From the NCBI GenBank assembly GCA_964247055.1, contig OZ176051.1, positions 4,650,001 through 4,714,000 of the forward strand: a stretch of 64,000 nucleotides of DNA. The letters run 5' to 3'. Source of the stretch: Paragordius varius (Eukaryota > Nematomorpha). Numbering within the stretch: the first letter of the stretch is position 1; each line of letters opens with the position of its first letter. Shown piece after piece: positions 22,401-34,000 of the stretch. Made by a program: the position numbers and the translations under genes. A model generated the notes under the pieces. It worked only from the letters and a program-made list of their open reading frames with translations, ran no database searches and was not told the origin of the DNA.

Positions 22401-25400
22401 TCATCGTTCAATTGATCACGCGATTTTTCGGTCAAAGTTCGTTTTTTCTCCAACTCCATATGTTTTTCAGCACGAGTTTTAATTTCCCCATCGTCAATAA
22501 GCCAAGACTTCCACCAATGATCCCCTGGGGGTTGAACAGCATATTCATTGCCTTCACGTCTACCATCCAGTGCATTAAGAGCTGGGGCGTTGTCAGTTTT
22601 GCTTCTTTGATAAATATTTTTCTTTTTCTTGTCGAATCGCTTACCAGGAGATTCTCGATTTAAATTCGTTTTTTCCGGGCTGGATCTTGCGTCAGACTGA
22701 TCCTTATTTGCAAATTCTCCGTTATATGGAAAATAAGAGTTATCTTTCGCTGTCGACATAGGCTTAATATCTGTTACCAAGTTACTATTGGCATTGTTTC
22801 CAAATTTATAATTGCTCAGTACATCATATCTAGTCGTTGTGGGTAGCTGCGTAGAATCATCATACGGTCTTAAATTTAGCGAAGTTTTACTCCGATACAT
22901 CCCATATGCCGAAGCAGGTCTTTCATGAGTGGGCCTGTATTCATATCGAATGCGGGACCGATAATCGGTTCCTGTACCTCCATATTTACTACTATTATTA
23001 TTGCTATAGTCTTTGAAATAGTTGGATGTGGAGATAGGCTTATAGTCTGAGGAAACCTCATACCTACCTAAATTGAGGATCAAAAAGTGAACAGATTCAA
23101 ATTTACGTATATCCCAAACATGACCACCAATTTTACAGTGTTAAGGAAAAATATTAATATTTTATAACCATTTTGATAACATTTAAATATTAAATCTTAA
23201 AAAATTTGATAAAATACTAAAATTTAAATTTCATTTATGATGAGATTTTAAGTATATTATTGGATTGAAAAATAATTACAAACCGCATGTTTACCTCCAA
23301 ATATTTTCTTAAAATATATCGCGTTATTAAGATTTAAAAAAATTTTATTTGTAAAAAAAGTTATGATTTTCAATTAAAGTTAAAAATCTGGAATTTAAAT
23401 TACAAAATGTTTACTTAAAAAATATAATTTCAAAATTCTACATAATATGGTTAAACCCAATACTTAAAAAAAGTTAAATGAAATTATTTATTGAAAAACA
23501 AAGAGGTATTATTTATGCCCATTTCATGCCTCCTCGCATGTTTTTTGCCTTTTTTCCTTGTTAAATTTGTTTGTTGATTATACAATAATTATTTTTACAA
23601 TTCATTTTTTGTTTTTACTGTATTTGGATAAGTTAATTAAAAACCTGTTCTCCAATTCTTGTTTGAAGAGTGATTGCTTGTATAGGATGGCACCTCATTG
23701 CTAAGGTAACCAGCGAAAATATCATCTTGTTTATTTCGACTGCTAATTAAGGATGATGAAGGAGTTTCATAATTGGCCGAAGTGCTAGTATCGTAAGATG
23801 ATCTGGGCCGTGCTGAGGTGTTGAGTGTAGAACCTGGGTGTAGAAATCTGCTACGAAAACCCGTACTAGTTCCACCCGACCCACCAATCGAAGAAGTATT
23901 TATGGAAGATTTTGGTTTGGAAATACCATTGTCTTCATCGAGGTTTGTAGCGTCATCATCTTCAAATGAATAGGAACGTAACCAAGATGGTTTATTAGTG
24001 GTAGAATTTGTTGAACCATTTTTAGATGTAATTGAACCAGTATGAACTACGCTCCTCACATGCAATTCCCCAAAGGTTAATATGTTCGATCTAAGCATAT
24101 TGTTATCGGCTATAAATTTCATGCGTTTGTAACTTTCAACCGCTTCAACATTCATATCACGTATGTGATCCAAGTATGAAGAAATCTGTTGTTTTAGGGC
24201 CACCAAATCCTCCTCGGTTAAAGTTACAGTATTTTGGTCTGAAGTATTGTTTGTTGAGGATGGATCCATGGTTGAATTTATGTTAGAGGTCGCGTTTGAG
24301 CTTATAATTTCATGAGTCACATCTTTGATATCTCCTTCATCATCTGTATTGTCATGGTCTAAAAAATTTTCCACTACGGGATCGGTTGAGGTTTGTATTC
24401 TAGTGTCCACCGTTTGTGTATTGGAGACAGATTGATCAGTTATTGGGATTCCCGATTGGTTTAAGCGATCGGTTGTTTGCTGGCAATAATTTATAATTTC
24501 CTCTTTTTCATTGCTTAAGTGACTTTGCCTTTCAGTCATTTTGCGAATTTCACTTTCCATCAAATTATCAACTTCATCAAAGAGGACACGTTCACGATTA
24601 TTTAATTCCCTGATGCACCTATCAATTTCCATTTTTATTTCGTTTTTAACAAAATTAAAATTATTTTTCATGTTAGCCAATTTTTGTTCAATAACATTAA
24701 TAGTTTCCTCTAATTTAGGGACGTTTCGCTGTGTGTTTGCGAGTAAGCGCATAACTTCCCGATTGAGTTGTTCCATATGCGATTCCTTACATTCCCGACA
24801 TATTTTCCTGTCACAATGCAAGCATTTAACCAACTCCGTATTTTCATTACATATAGCGCAAGGTTCAAGTTTCGCAAATCTATATTGTTGTGGCGCCTGG
24901 GATGCAGATTGTGACGAACTGGCCAAATTTGTTTCATTTGCCGTTAAGGCAGATAAGGATGCTGCTGTATTGGCTTCATCGGTTGCGTAAGCCCCAAATG
25001 TTTTTTCCCTAAGCGCTGCGGCACTTTGTAATAGGGCATTTTGTTGTTGCAATAACATTAAATTATTATTACCGTTTTTGGCTTCTTCGACGGCTATGAC
25101 GGATGGTAATTCCAAAAAACTTAGGATTGTCAAATTATTGGGGAACGTTTCAACGCCCTTGTAAGGCAAAATATTTTCAGTCCGACATTCAGCACATTTA
25201 ACGATTCGCTTGTAGTAATCCGCCATATTCTCCAAGCATTCCAAGCAATACGTATGTTGACACGGCAACAGTTTGGGTTGACGATAGCGATCCAAACAGA
25301 TTGGACAAGTCAACAATTTTTCCAGTTGATTAAAGGGAAACTGATTTATTTTTTTGTCAGACTCCTCATCTTTGTTTGGTTGAGCACCACCTACATTTGG

Positions 25401-25505
25401 GTCAGACGGTAATTGATTTACAATGGTGTTACCTTCAACATTGTTTGCATTAGATGATTGTGGGGAATTGGTGTTTTTATCTTTAGTTACTGTTGTAGAT
25501 GACAT
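19490..25505 (-). CDS. TRIM-NHL protein (RING, B-box, coiled coil, NHL repeats)
   Basis: Exon 1 (23645-25505) and exon 2 (19490-23067) join in phase across a 577-nt intron to 1812 residues. Exon 1 has a C3HC4 RING near residues 65-110 (CPICLDRYRQ, CQHTYCLECL, CAEC). A B-box follows around 215-250 (CAICNENTELVKCLHC, CRECKESH), then a coiled coil to about 340 and an Asp/Ser/Thr-rich tail. Exon 2 starts GRYEVSSDYK, runs through a very long Asn/Ser/Lys-rich region, and ends in NHL repeats (FKKPMGMDVSPNGQHIFLAD, NKPSDVAVGP, FDHPSGVAFD, IYVSPQT) closing with MNNRIQFF. Such proteins are ubiquitin ligases and RNA or partner binders. C. elegans NHL-1 and Drosophila Thin are the closest types I can name. 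The start is ATG 25505. The disordered middle is unusually long for the family. Confidence 0.9.
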
Positions 25506-26205
25506 AACTATTTTGACCAAATTGTACCCAAACGAACAAACTACCGGGCGACGTACGCAAAAGCGAATTTAAAAATTTTCCACGAATTTTGATCCTTAAT
25601 CCTCTTAATGCAGGAGAAAAAAGTGAAAATAGGAATGCATATATTAATATCAATTTAAAATATGTATGTATAATATTAGATAATGGTAAATATTGAAGAA
25701 TTCAATGTAATATCGATACCGTCTTCCTATTATCTTACAACATCTGCCGTTTTTTCTAATTATAAAAATATTTGCTTTTTGTTAAAAACAAACAGATAAA
25801 TTTACATGAAAACTTTGAATGACGTATATCGCTCCATCATCGTACCGAGCTTTTTTTTACTATTTTTTATGCTACTAAAAATAATCGATAATTTTAGGAT
25901 GATGTCTATGTTAAATTTTAATAAAAAAGTTAGTTTCTGCCTCTAATATATTTATTGGTCACAGTCAGTATCTTGTGATTAATCACATTTTTAATGATTT
26001 AAATGATGCGAAAGTTTAATGCCTGATCAAACTTTAATATTGAAAATCAAATAAGTATCATATGAGAATATATATTTTGGTGTCAAAACATTTTTCACTA
26101 ATACAGTCCAACATGTGGCCCTCTGAAATATTTCTGCAGCCGACGACAAAGCTAAATGCCAAAAATGAAAAAATTTGCAATTAAAAGGATATTCCATTTA
26201 CAAAA
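25506..26205. promoter_or_regulatory. 5' flank of TRIM-NHL
   Basis: AT-rich upstream region that should contain the promoter and 5' UTR of the minus-strand gene. I can point to no specific element. Confidence 0.35.
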
Positions 26206-26479
26206 TCTAAGTCAGTGGTACTCAAACCGCGGCCCGCGGGCCACATGCGGCGCTAAGAGTGCTTTAAAATTGCCCTGAATATTGATACTTAAATTATTTT
26301 TTATTTAAATACACATAACCGAATTTTCGCTTATTTTAATATTATAATGGTAATGACGGATTGGTTATGTTTTGTAATAACAGTTGTTAAAATCCGTAAT
26401 ATAATGAATGATAAAGGATAATTAAATACAATTAAATGAAATTATAAATAGAAATTATAAACGATATGTGAAACCCTTC

Positions 26480-26545
26480 GTCAATAGTAATCGCAGACTA
26501 GTTTCGTGCTTGTTAGCACTCATCAGTACGACACAACTATTTGAC
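26480..26545 (-). ncRNA. Type I hammerhead ribozyme, copy 2
   Basis: Minus-strand copy. The core CTGATGA is the complement of 26520-26526, and stem II, GAAA and short stem III are as in the other copies. The GTC triplet (complement of 26496-26498) puts cleavage between 26496 and 26495. Outer stem I is intact, with GTCAAATAGT facing ACTATTGAC. Confidence 0.88.
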
Positions 26546-26663
26546 TTGGAGTTTTCACATATCGATTTCGTATATATATCCAACTTTGCAATTTTGGTAT
26601 AAATGCAGTTGGTTATACGAATTTAAATTAAATTTAAAGTAATTTATGAAAATTAAACTGTGA

Positions 26664-26720
26664 TGAGTGCTAACAAGCACGAAACTAGTCTGCGATTACT
26701 ATTGACGAAGGGTTTCACAT
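26664..26720 (+). ncRNA. Truncated hammerhead ribozyme
   Basis: Retains stem II, GAAA, stem III and the GTC site, but the sequence breaks inside the core (reads CTGTGATGA) and the 5' strand of stem I is missing. It should not self-cleave alone. It marks the inversion junction. Confidence 0.7.
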
Positions 26721-27092
26721 ATCGTTTATAATTTCTATTTATAATTTCATTTAATTGTATTTAATTATCCTTTATCATTATATTACGGATTTTAACAACT
26801 GTTATTACAAAACATAACCAATCCGTCATTACCATTACAATATCATCTTTATCTTATGTTTCTTATCATAATAGAGTGCTTCTTAGTTATTAAATTGATT
26901 TCTATGAAATCCCTAAGTAGCTATACTCTAAATCTAGGCTCACCCCTAGAGTTAATTTTCAGTTTATTTTCAAATTTTCAGTTTAATTTTCATAAATTAC
27001 TTTAAATTTAATTTAAATCGTATAACCAACTGCATTTATACCAAAATTGCAAAGTTGGATATATATACGAAATCGATATGTGAAAACTCCAA

Positions 27093-27158
27093 GTCAAATA
27101 GTTGTGTCGTACTGATGAGTGCTAACAAGCACGAAACTAGTCTGCGATTACTATTGAC
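27093..27158 (+). ncRNA. Type I hammerhead ribozyme, copy 3
   Basis: Core CTGATGA at 27112-27118, stem II GTGCT/AGCAC, GAAAC, stem III ACTAGT, and GTC ending at 27142. Stem I is GTCGTA/TGCGAT, then a small internal bulge, then GTCAAATAGT/ACTATTGAC with one bulged A. The bulge is where natural hammerheads make the loop-loop contact that speeds cleavage. Confidence 0.9.
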
Positions 27159-28981
27159 GAAGGGTTTCACATATCGTTTATAATTTCTATTTATTTTAAT
27201 ATTAATTTATTTTCTTTATATTTAATTAATTTTATTTTTTACGAAAATAAAAAACAGAAATAACGTGTGCTAAATTTTTGATTTTAATGTAGGAAAATTT
27301 TTCTACATTTCAAAGAAATTTTTATTGCATTCGTTTTTTGTATTTAAGCAAGCCTTTCACACAAACTTCATATACCTATTCTTTTCCTTGTTCCTGCATC
27401 TTTTATAACTCATTACCATAAAATATTTTTCAAATCAACATCACTATATTTCGACCTGTTTTTATATATCATAATTTAAATTATATTCCTAATTTTTGAA
27501 AAAAATTACATAATATTTAAACATAAATTTAAAGGATTACCTGTAATGCTAAAACGTAAATTATCCGATAAATCGCCCCTTAAAAAGAATGGGAAGAAAA
27601 ATTATTTGTCAAAATAAAAATGTTGTTACCTGCCTTATATGTAAGGACAACATAATTATAAAAAAATACAATTTTGAAAGACATTTTACAATACATAAAT
27701 CTCATAAATTACCGAACGATAAAAAAGATTAAGGAATTATATCAGAAAGTAAAATCTATTATGTCCATAGCTTTCTCCCAAGAAAAAAGATGTAACATTA
27801 GCTTCGTATGAAATTCGATCTATTTTAGGAAAAAATATAAACCGTTTACTGATTCCCATCTAATAAAAAAATGTCTAATAAATGGTTTCACTATTTTATT
27901 TGAATAAAGTTAATCCATGGCAGAGAATTCAACCGCCATAAATTCAAAAACCTTCTGAAAGATATCCACAGTTAGTTTAATGATCTTCTTTTGTACACCG
28001 CTATAAGATAGCTAAGCCTAAAGTATTAAATAGATTTTTTAAGACATAAAATTCTATTATTTATAAAAGATAACATAAAGTTTGATGATGAAATTATTAG
28101 TGACAAATGGTGGGTTTTATTAACCTACCTTTAAGACATTACTTATAAACATAGTATTAATACAAGTCTACAAAGGAGCAAAATAATAACCCAATTTGCT
28201 AATCAAATATCTGTTTGAAGAAAAATAAATAATTTATAAATAAGGTTTATTAATAAAAACTCCTATATTTTCCAACACTTAAAACGATTCATGAAGAAAA
28301 TATGGAATTTACCGCGATTAGTTTAATAATAGACAATCATTCAACTTTTTGTCTAGAGCTGAAATTCAGATTTCAACAATTAAGAAATATTAAAAATTGC
28401 TTAAAAATCGTTGAAAATCCATGGCTTATGGATATATCCAATATTAATCAACTTGAGCATTTCGGTTTTGATCAGGCGCATACCATTGAAGAATTTGTAG
28501 ATTTTAAAAATAATTTCAATTTGGGGCTCTATTCAAGCAGAGAGAAGAAAGATATGTAGTGTTTTGGCAAGATGTGCAAATAAATATAAAATGTAAAAAA
28601 ATGTGCTCAAGTTATCTAACTGTTTTACCCTCATCTTACATGTGTGTAAGCGGCATATTCAAAAATGAAGTAAATCGCTTACCGATGATCATATGGACGA
28701 CGTATTAAGATTGGCCTGTCATGAGACGAAACCAAATTTCTCAATAATTATTGGTTAATATCAAAATAAATGTTGTTATCAAAATATTTTAATTTTTTAA
28801 ACTAAATGGTGCAAAACGAGTTTTTAGCTGGGATCCGCAAAAAATTCATTGTGCTGATTTAGAGTTGAAATAAGTGCATATGTGTCGAATAGCTATGGAA
28901 TTTTTGCCATTATAAGGCTCATGGCAACAAAAAATATTTTATTTGGCCCGTCAGATATTTTTGGTGAGTACCACTCTAAGT

Positions 28982-29321
28982 AAAATCAAACTAAAAAACT
29001 TTTTCCGAATGTAGGCATTGAGATAGCAGCAATTATAATAAATATTAGTTACATTGTGTTTGTAAGTTTTTTTGCAATTTTATTTAAAATCTAATAAAGT
29101 ATTTATTGTCCATATATTTTGCAGGCCAGTCTTTTCGAGCCAAAAATGCGGCCCACGAGGCATTTTTCTTAGGTAGCCTGGTTATTAAATTTTATTTATT
29201 TAACAAAAAACTATTTTAAGCAAAATTTATTTCGAAAATATTTAAAATATTTTGTGGAAATAATAACCTGCCATCAATTTAATTAATATGCATTATTTAA
29301 TATATTAATTTATAAAACCAT
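28982..29321. other. Interval between hAT elements
   Basis: Contains a partial hAT-like end near 29125-29170 (GCGGCCCACGAGGC). No gene seen. Confidence 0.45.
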
Positions 29322-29602
29322 AGGGGGTGTCCAACACAATTGGCTTCACGGGCCGCATTTTCGGGTCGAAAAATGCGACAAGGCACATTCGCAAAATATA
29401 TGTGCATTAAAAAATATTTATTAAATATAAAATATGACTGTAATAACTACTATTTATTTTAACATTTTTTGTTAATTAATTGACAATATTTGGATTAATT
29501 CAGAAAGTTGGTTTAACATTCAATTATACTTAGATTTTGTAATTGAAATTTCTAGTGCGCAGACAGACATATTTTGGAGGGCCGCGTGTTGAACACCCTT
29601 GC
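29322..29602. mobile_element. hAT MITE
   Basis: Left end GGGGGTGTCCAACAC and right end GTGTTGAACACCCTT are inverted. The interior has GGGCCGCATTTT. CCATA recurs on both flanks as the probable target duplication. There is no ORF. Confidence 0.7.
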
Positions 29603-29835
29603 CATAACTTAAAGTATTGCCTAGGTAGTAAAATACATCAATATAAATTATCTCAAATGCCCTCATCTTACCACATAGGTTAATCGCTATTTTGAAAAAC
29701 GACTTTCATAACCATATTTTGTTTGAGCTAAACTGTGTCCATAGGTAGAGACAACGTTTGAACCGAATTGCAATATAGGCTAAAGGTTGTAATAATTAAA
29801 TCTTATTACCTCCTTGTCTATAGCTTGTACTATTG

Positions 29836-30073
29836 CAGGGGTGTCACATCGCTCACAAAGTCTTTGTAAAATTGATTTTTCTTGAATAAATATTGAGAAT
29901 AGGTCTTTATAACTGGCAACGAAGTAGAAAGGTTATTATATTGTATTTGCATTTTATAATCTTAGGTTTTTAATCTAATAAAATATTAATTAATGGCCGT
30001 TTCCCCGAATGCGCTCGTCGCTTTTTTGAGCGGAAAATGTGGCCCGCTAAGCCATTTATGTTGGACACCCCGG
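29836..30073. mobile_element. hAT MITE, second copy
   Basis: Left end CAGGGGTGTCACATC and right end ATGTTGGACACCCCGG are inverted. The subterminal GTGGCCCGCTAAGCC is typical of the group. ACTATT recurs on both flanks. Confidence 0.7.
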
Positions 30074-31019
30074 AACTATTATTACTATAAGTTATTGCAA
30101 GGAAAATATTTTAATGAATTATAGCTATTTTTATGAATAGGTAGAAATAAAATTGGTAATTTGATAAATAAAAAAATGGTTTATTTTCTCACACAATGGC
30201 TCTTGTAATGTTCACCCCAACATACCAAATAAGATAACGATAAAAAACAGTTTGTTGGTTAGATTACACCAAACACAATTTTTATGGCGCTTCCCTTGCA
30301 TCGGATTTAAACCAATATCCGTGTTTTAGTTCTAATTTTTAAATATAAAGTTTAACGTATATTAACATTTGAAATGTTTATCCTTACCAATTTATTGACG
30401 TTAATTAGTATAAGAAATTACTGGACATCAAACCTTCTTGATTCAGCATTAAACTGATTCACGGATAACTTTAATTTAAAAATTTATTGTAAATATAATT
30501 ATTACGATAAATTAAACATTTTACATTCAAATTTATTATGAACATATTGGATAATGCAAGAAAATATCAAAAATCTGAAATATTTTTATTAACATTATAC
30601 AATTATAGGTGGGCGATGAGGATTCATTGGTGTAGGAATATGCAAACATACATATATGGGTCAAAAACAAAAATTAAATAATTTTAATTTATAAAATTAG
30701 TTGTATCAGCGAGAGGGCTCTCCTAGCAATTCAATCAACATATTACAATATTGTAAAGAATCAAAAGTTTAGTTATATGGAATGATGGATGATATATCAT
30801 ACAAATATTTTCAATGTGTATTTATTAATGAGCATTGTGAAAATAATTATACGTATGTATTTATGTGGTCCCCTGGTGTTCAAAGAATTTTTTGGCGTTT
30901 TTACATTGGAACTTATTGGACTAAAAAGATATTATCACATATTATATATTTGATTTTATTGATAGAAAAACTTCCTTTTTCATAGCGTGTATAGTATATG
31001 GTAAAAGCAAGTATATTTA
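30074..31019. other. Non-coding 3' flank of SNAP-25
   Basis: No supported feature. The 67-codon ORF at 30782 looks random. Confidence 0.5.
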
Positions 31020-34000
31020 TTAATTTTTCAAAATCTTTGCAGCACGCATGTTGGCTTGTTCTATTCTAGATTCATTTGATGTGGCCTATAATAAATATTT
31101 AATTAAAAATTGATATTGTTTAAAAAAATATAGCAAAGCTGGCTCTATATGAAATATAAAATTAACATCATTGTTCTATCAATATATAATGGTAATCCTG
31201 AGATTGTACCATTTTTAGATTAGCTATTTCAATAATAATATTTTACCTATAGCAAAAAACTATTTTTATATATTAAATACTCGTTGATAATTTAATATAT
31301 TCGAAATATTAATCATTAAATATTAACATTATTTAAATTAAGGTATAAGACCAAAATAAATAGAAACAATTTAAGTTTGAAATTATGAATTAGGCATAAA
31401 AAATAAATTATTATATGTATTTTAATAATAATATTTTTAGATTCATGATATGTTCTAAATAATAAAAAAGTTTGCCAAATTGCATCTTTATTACCTATTT
31501 CGAACCCTAAACGGTAGGTTATTATGAAAACAAGACACAAAAAATTTCTTGACAAATAAACAAGTTTTTTACTTTTTATGTTTTGTCTTTATAAATTTAT
31601 TTTTTACTTTAAAAACTAAGGTATGCACAAATTTAGCCGTCTATAAAAAACTGATTACAATTATAATGAGACCGTTTGTTGAAAAACCATAAAAATAAAG
31701 AAAATCGGTTCATATTAAGAAAAGCCATTTTTTCCTTTAAACCTATCCATGAACGCTAAAGCTCTCTATTAAAGCTACAATTATTATTTGAATATTATTT
31801 TTTAAAACTATAGCATACTTTTTGATTGATTCGATCAATTTGTCGGTTTTGTGATTCAATTTCGCTGCCCATATCGATGGCCATATTCCGTAAGTTTCCA
31901 ACCATACCACTAACCTGTTCTATATTTTCTTCCATTTCGTCTTCCCGGGCATCGTGTGTAATTCTGTAATAAATTTGGTTATAATTATCATATAATAACT
32001 TTTGCGTTTTTGTTTCTATCTAGGGTTGGGATTTTAACCAATGAAGATAAAAGATCTAATTCCACATAGACGAAAAATTTACGGTCATATCCAGTCAATT
32101 AATGTACCAAATGTAAATGAATGTTGAAACTCAATAAAATAAAATTAGCCAATAAAATTATAAAAATCGTAAGTTTTACGATATCTTTAGCATATATTTT
32201 ATATCATTTGATAAATATAAATTCGATAATAATTGGTTATTTTAAAAAGCGGTCCTAAACCCGAGAATGAATTCATTAATAATCGACCTAACACCTGACA
32301 TAGAAAAACGACGGTACCCCTCTCCTTTTATAACATAAATACTCATTACTAATTAATTCACGTAAAAATTCCTTAAAAGAACTTCTCTGATATAATAGGC
32401 AGAAAATGCAAAATGTTTTTAAAAATACTTTGTAATAAATCCGGAGGAAGGACCAGCACCATTTCGTTCATCCATAACACGTGGGACACCACCTGTTATT
32501 TTGCCGTCATCAGACGATTTCCAAGTTTTTTGGTATTCGGATCCTTTTTCAAAATTTTTTCTAAACAATGAAATGAAAAAAGAAGAAATAAGTAACGTAA
32601 TATTCGATAACATTTTGCTTAGCTTGCTTGACAATTAACATAAAAACACGAAAGCGAAATTAAAGCCAGAATCCAATAATGGTAAGAAAAAATAGAGAGG
32701 AATAAACACAAAATAATTTTAATATAAACTATATTAGATATTTTTACACATCAGTGACATGTAATTAATATGTAAATCATTATAGTTTGGAGTCCAAAAC
32801 GTCAAATATAAGAAAGTTTAAGGTATTATAATGTTGTATTAAACCATAAAAACCAAACCAAACTAGCTAAAAAGTGAATAATGGTAAATAAAGGCTAATA
32901 TACAATCAAAACACATTAAGAAAAAATATTTATCTAGATAAACCACTAAAGTTTTCAAAAAAAATCTAGCAGACTAATTTTTAGCGACATTATTATATAT
33001 AACATTTTCTAGACTATCAAACAATCGACAAACAGTGGCATGCAAATGACATGCAATCATTATTTTTACAAAATTATCTATAAGTAAGAAATCACTAAGT
33101 TTTAAGTGTTAAATATACAAGTTTAGAGTAGATAGATGGTAGGGTAGACAAGACTGAAAGGAAAATAAACTAAATACAACTTGCTCCAAGGACACATGCA
33201 AAGGCCGCAAAACTTTTCCAATCCAGTCAAATTTTTTTCGGCTTCACGCATATCTGTGTTGATTTGGTCCATGCCCTCTTCGATTCGGTCAAGTTGTTCT
33301 ACATAAATATTTAATCTATACTATCACAGTAAAATTGGAATTATAAAGACAAAACGTAAAAAAATATATTTTTTGACAAGACAATCATACTTTTTAACTT
33401 TGATTTTTCCTTCATAAGTTTGATAATTACAATTTTGAAATATATTACTGTGTTTGTGTGAACAATTTACATGCCTATTCCCTTAGTTTGAAACCCAAAA
33501 CAATGAGTGATATTTAAAAAAATAAGATTTAAAAAAGTATGGTTTTTGGGTTTTACGTTTTGTCATGGAATTTCAATATAGTTGTAGTATTATTTTATGT
33601 TATAATAAATATGGAGAATGAATCACAATGTGAGTAATAATAATACATTGTTTGGTAGTTTTACACGCCAGATAGCATTGAACTAAAAAAAATGTTATTG
33701 GTTCAAAGTTTGTTTGGTATATAAAAATGATATTAATTCGCATTTTCATTATTTTAGCCTACAATATTGCTCTTTAGTGTATCTGCCTGAAAATTGTTAA
33801 CTAATAAACTAACAAAGTTTTTTTACTCATACTGTAAATTATAAAAAATTTATTATGTAATTGTTGGTAAAAGGACATTAAGCTTTTTATAAAAAAACCA
33901 GCAATCTAAGCAATCTTACAGATAGTGTTATCAATTAACCAAATAATATACCTCCTTGTTCATCTAACATTACCAATGTCCGTATGCCTGCATCTTTACT

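Larger units (their letters stand above)
26344..27190. mobile_element. Composite hammerhead-ribozyme insertion
   Basis: Flanked by a 13-bp direct repeat TTATTTTAATATT (26331-26343 and 27191-27203) inside the hAT element. It contains an inverted copy (about 26344-26660), a direct partial copy that starts inside the ribozyme core (26664-26840), about 110 bp of other sequence, then a direct copy (26951-27190). The first two form arms of about 175 bp of a large palindrome. Inverted and partial multi-copy insertions are known for Penelope-like elements, some of which carry hammerheads. Assignment to that group is inference. Confidence 0.75.
26213..28975 (+). mobile_element. hAT transposon remnant (GTF2IRD2/ZBED5-type transposase)
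   Basis: Inverted ends CAGTGGTACTCA (26213) and TGAGTACCACT (to 28975) are flanked by TCTAAGT on both sides (26206-26212; 28975-28981, sharing one base). The subterminal CCGCGGCCCGCGGGCC is typical of this hAT group. Transposase pieces in order are a BED-type zinc finger (TCLICKDN with NFERHF) near 27630, ASYEIRSILGKN near 27805, and FRFQQLRNIKNCLKIVENPW at 28360. The C-terminal dimerisation region follows near 28620 (LPSSYMCVSGIFKNEVNRL). Many stops and frame changes make it inactive. An 847-bp hammerhead insertion sits near the left end. Confidence 0.88.

Noticed and set aside
19490-25505. Two separate genes, a RING/B-box protein and an NHL protein
   Set aside because: The two large open frames join in phase at a GT/AG intron, and the combined order RING, B-box, coiled coil, NHL is the TRIM-NHL architecture.
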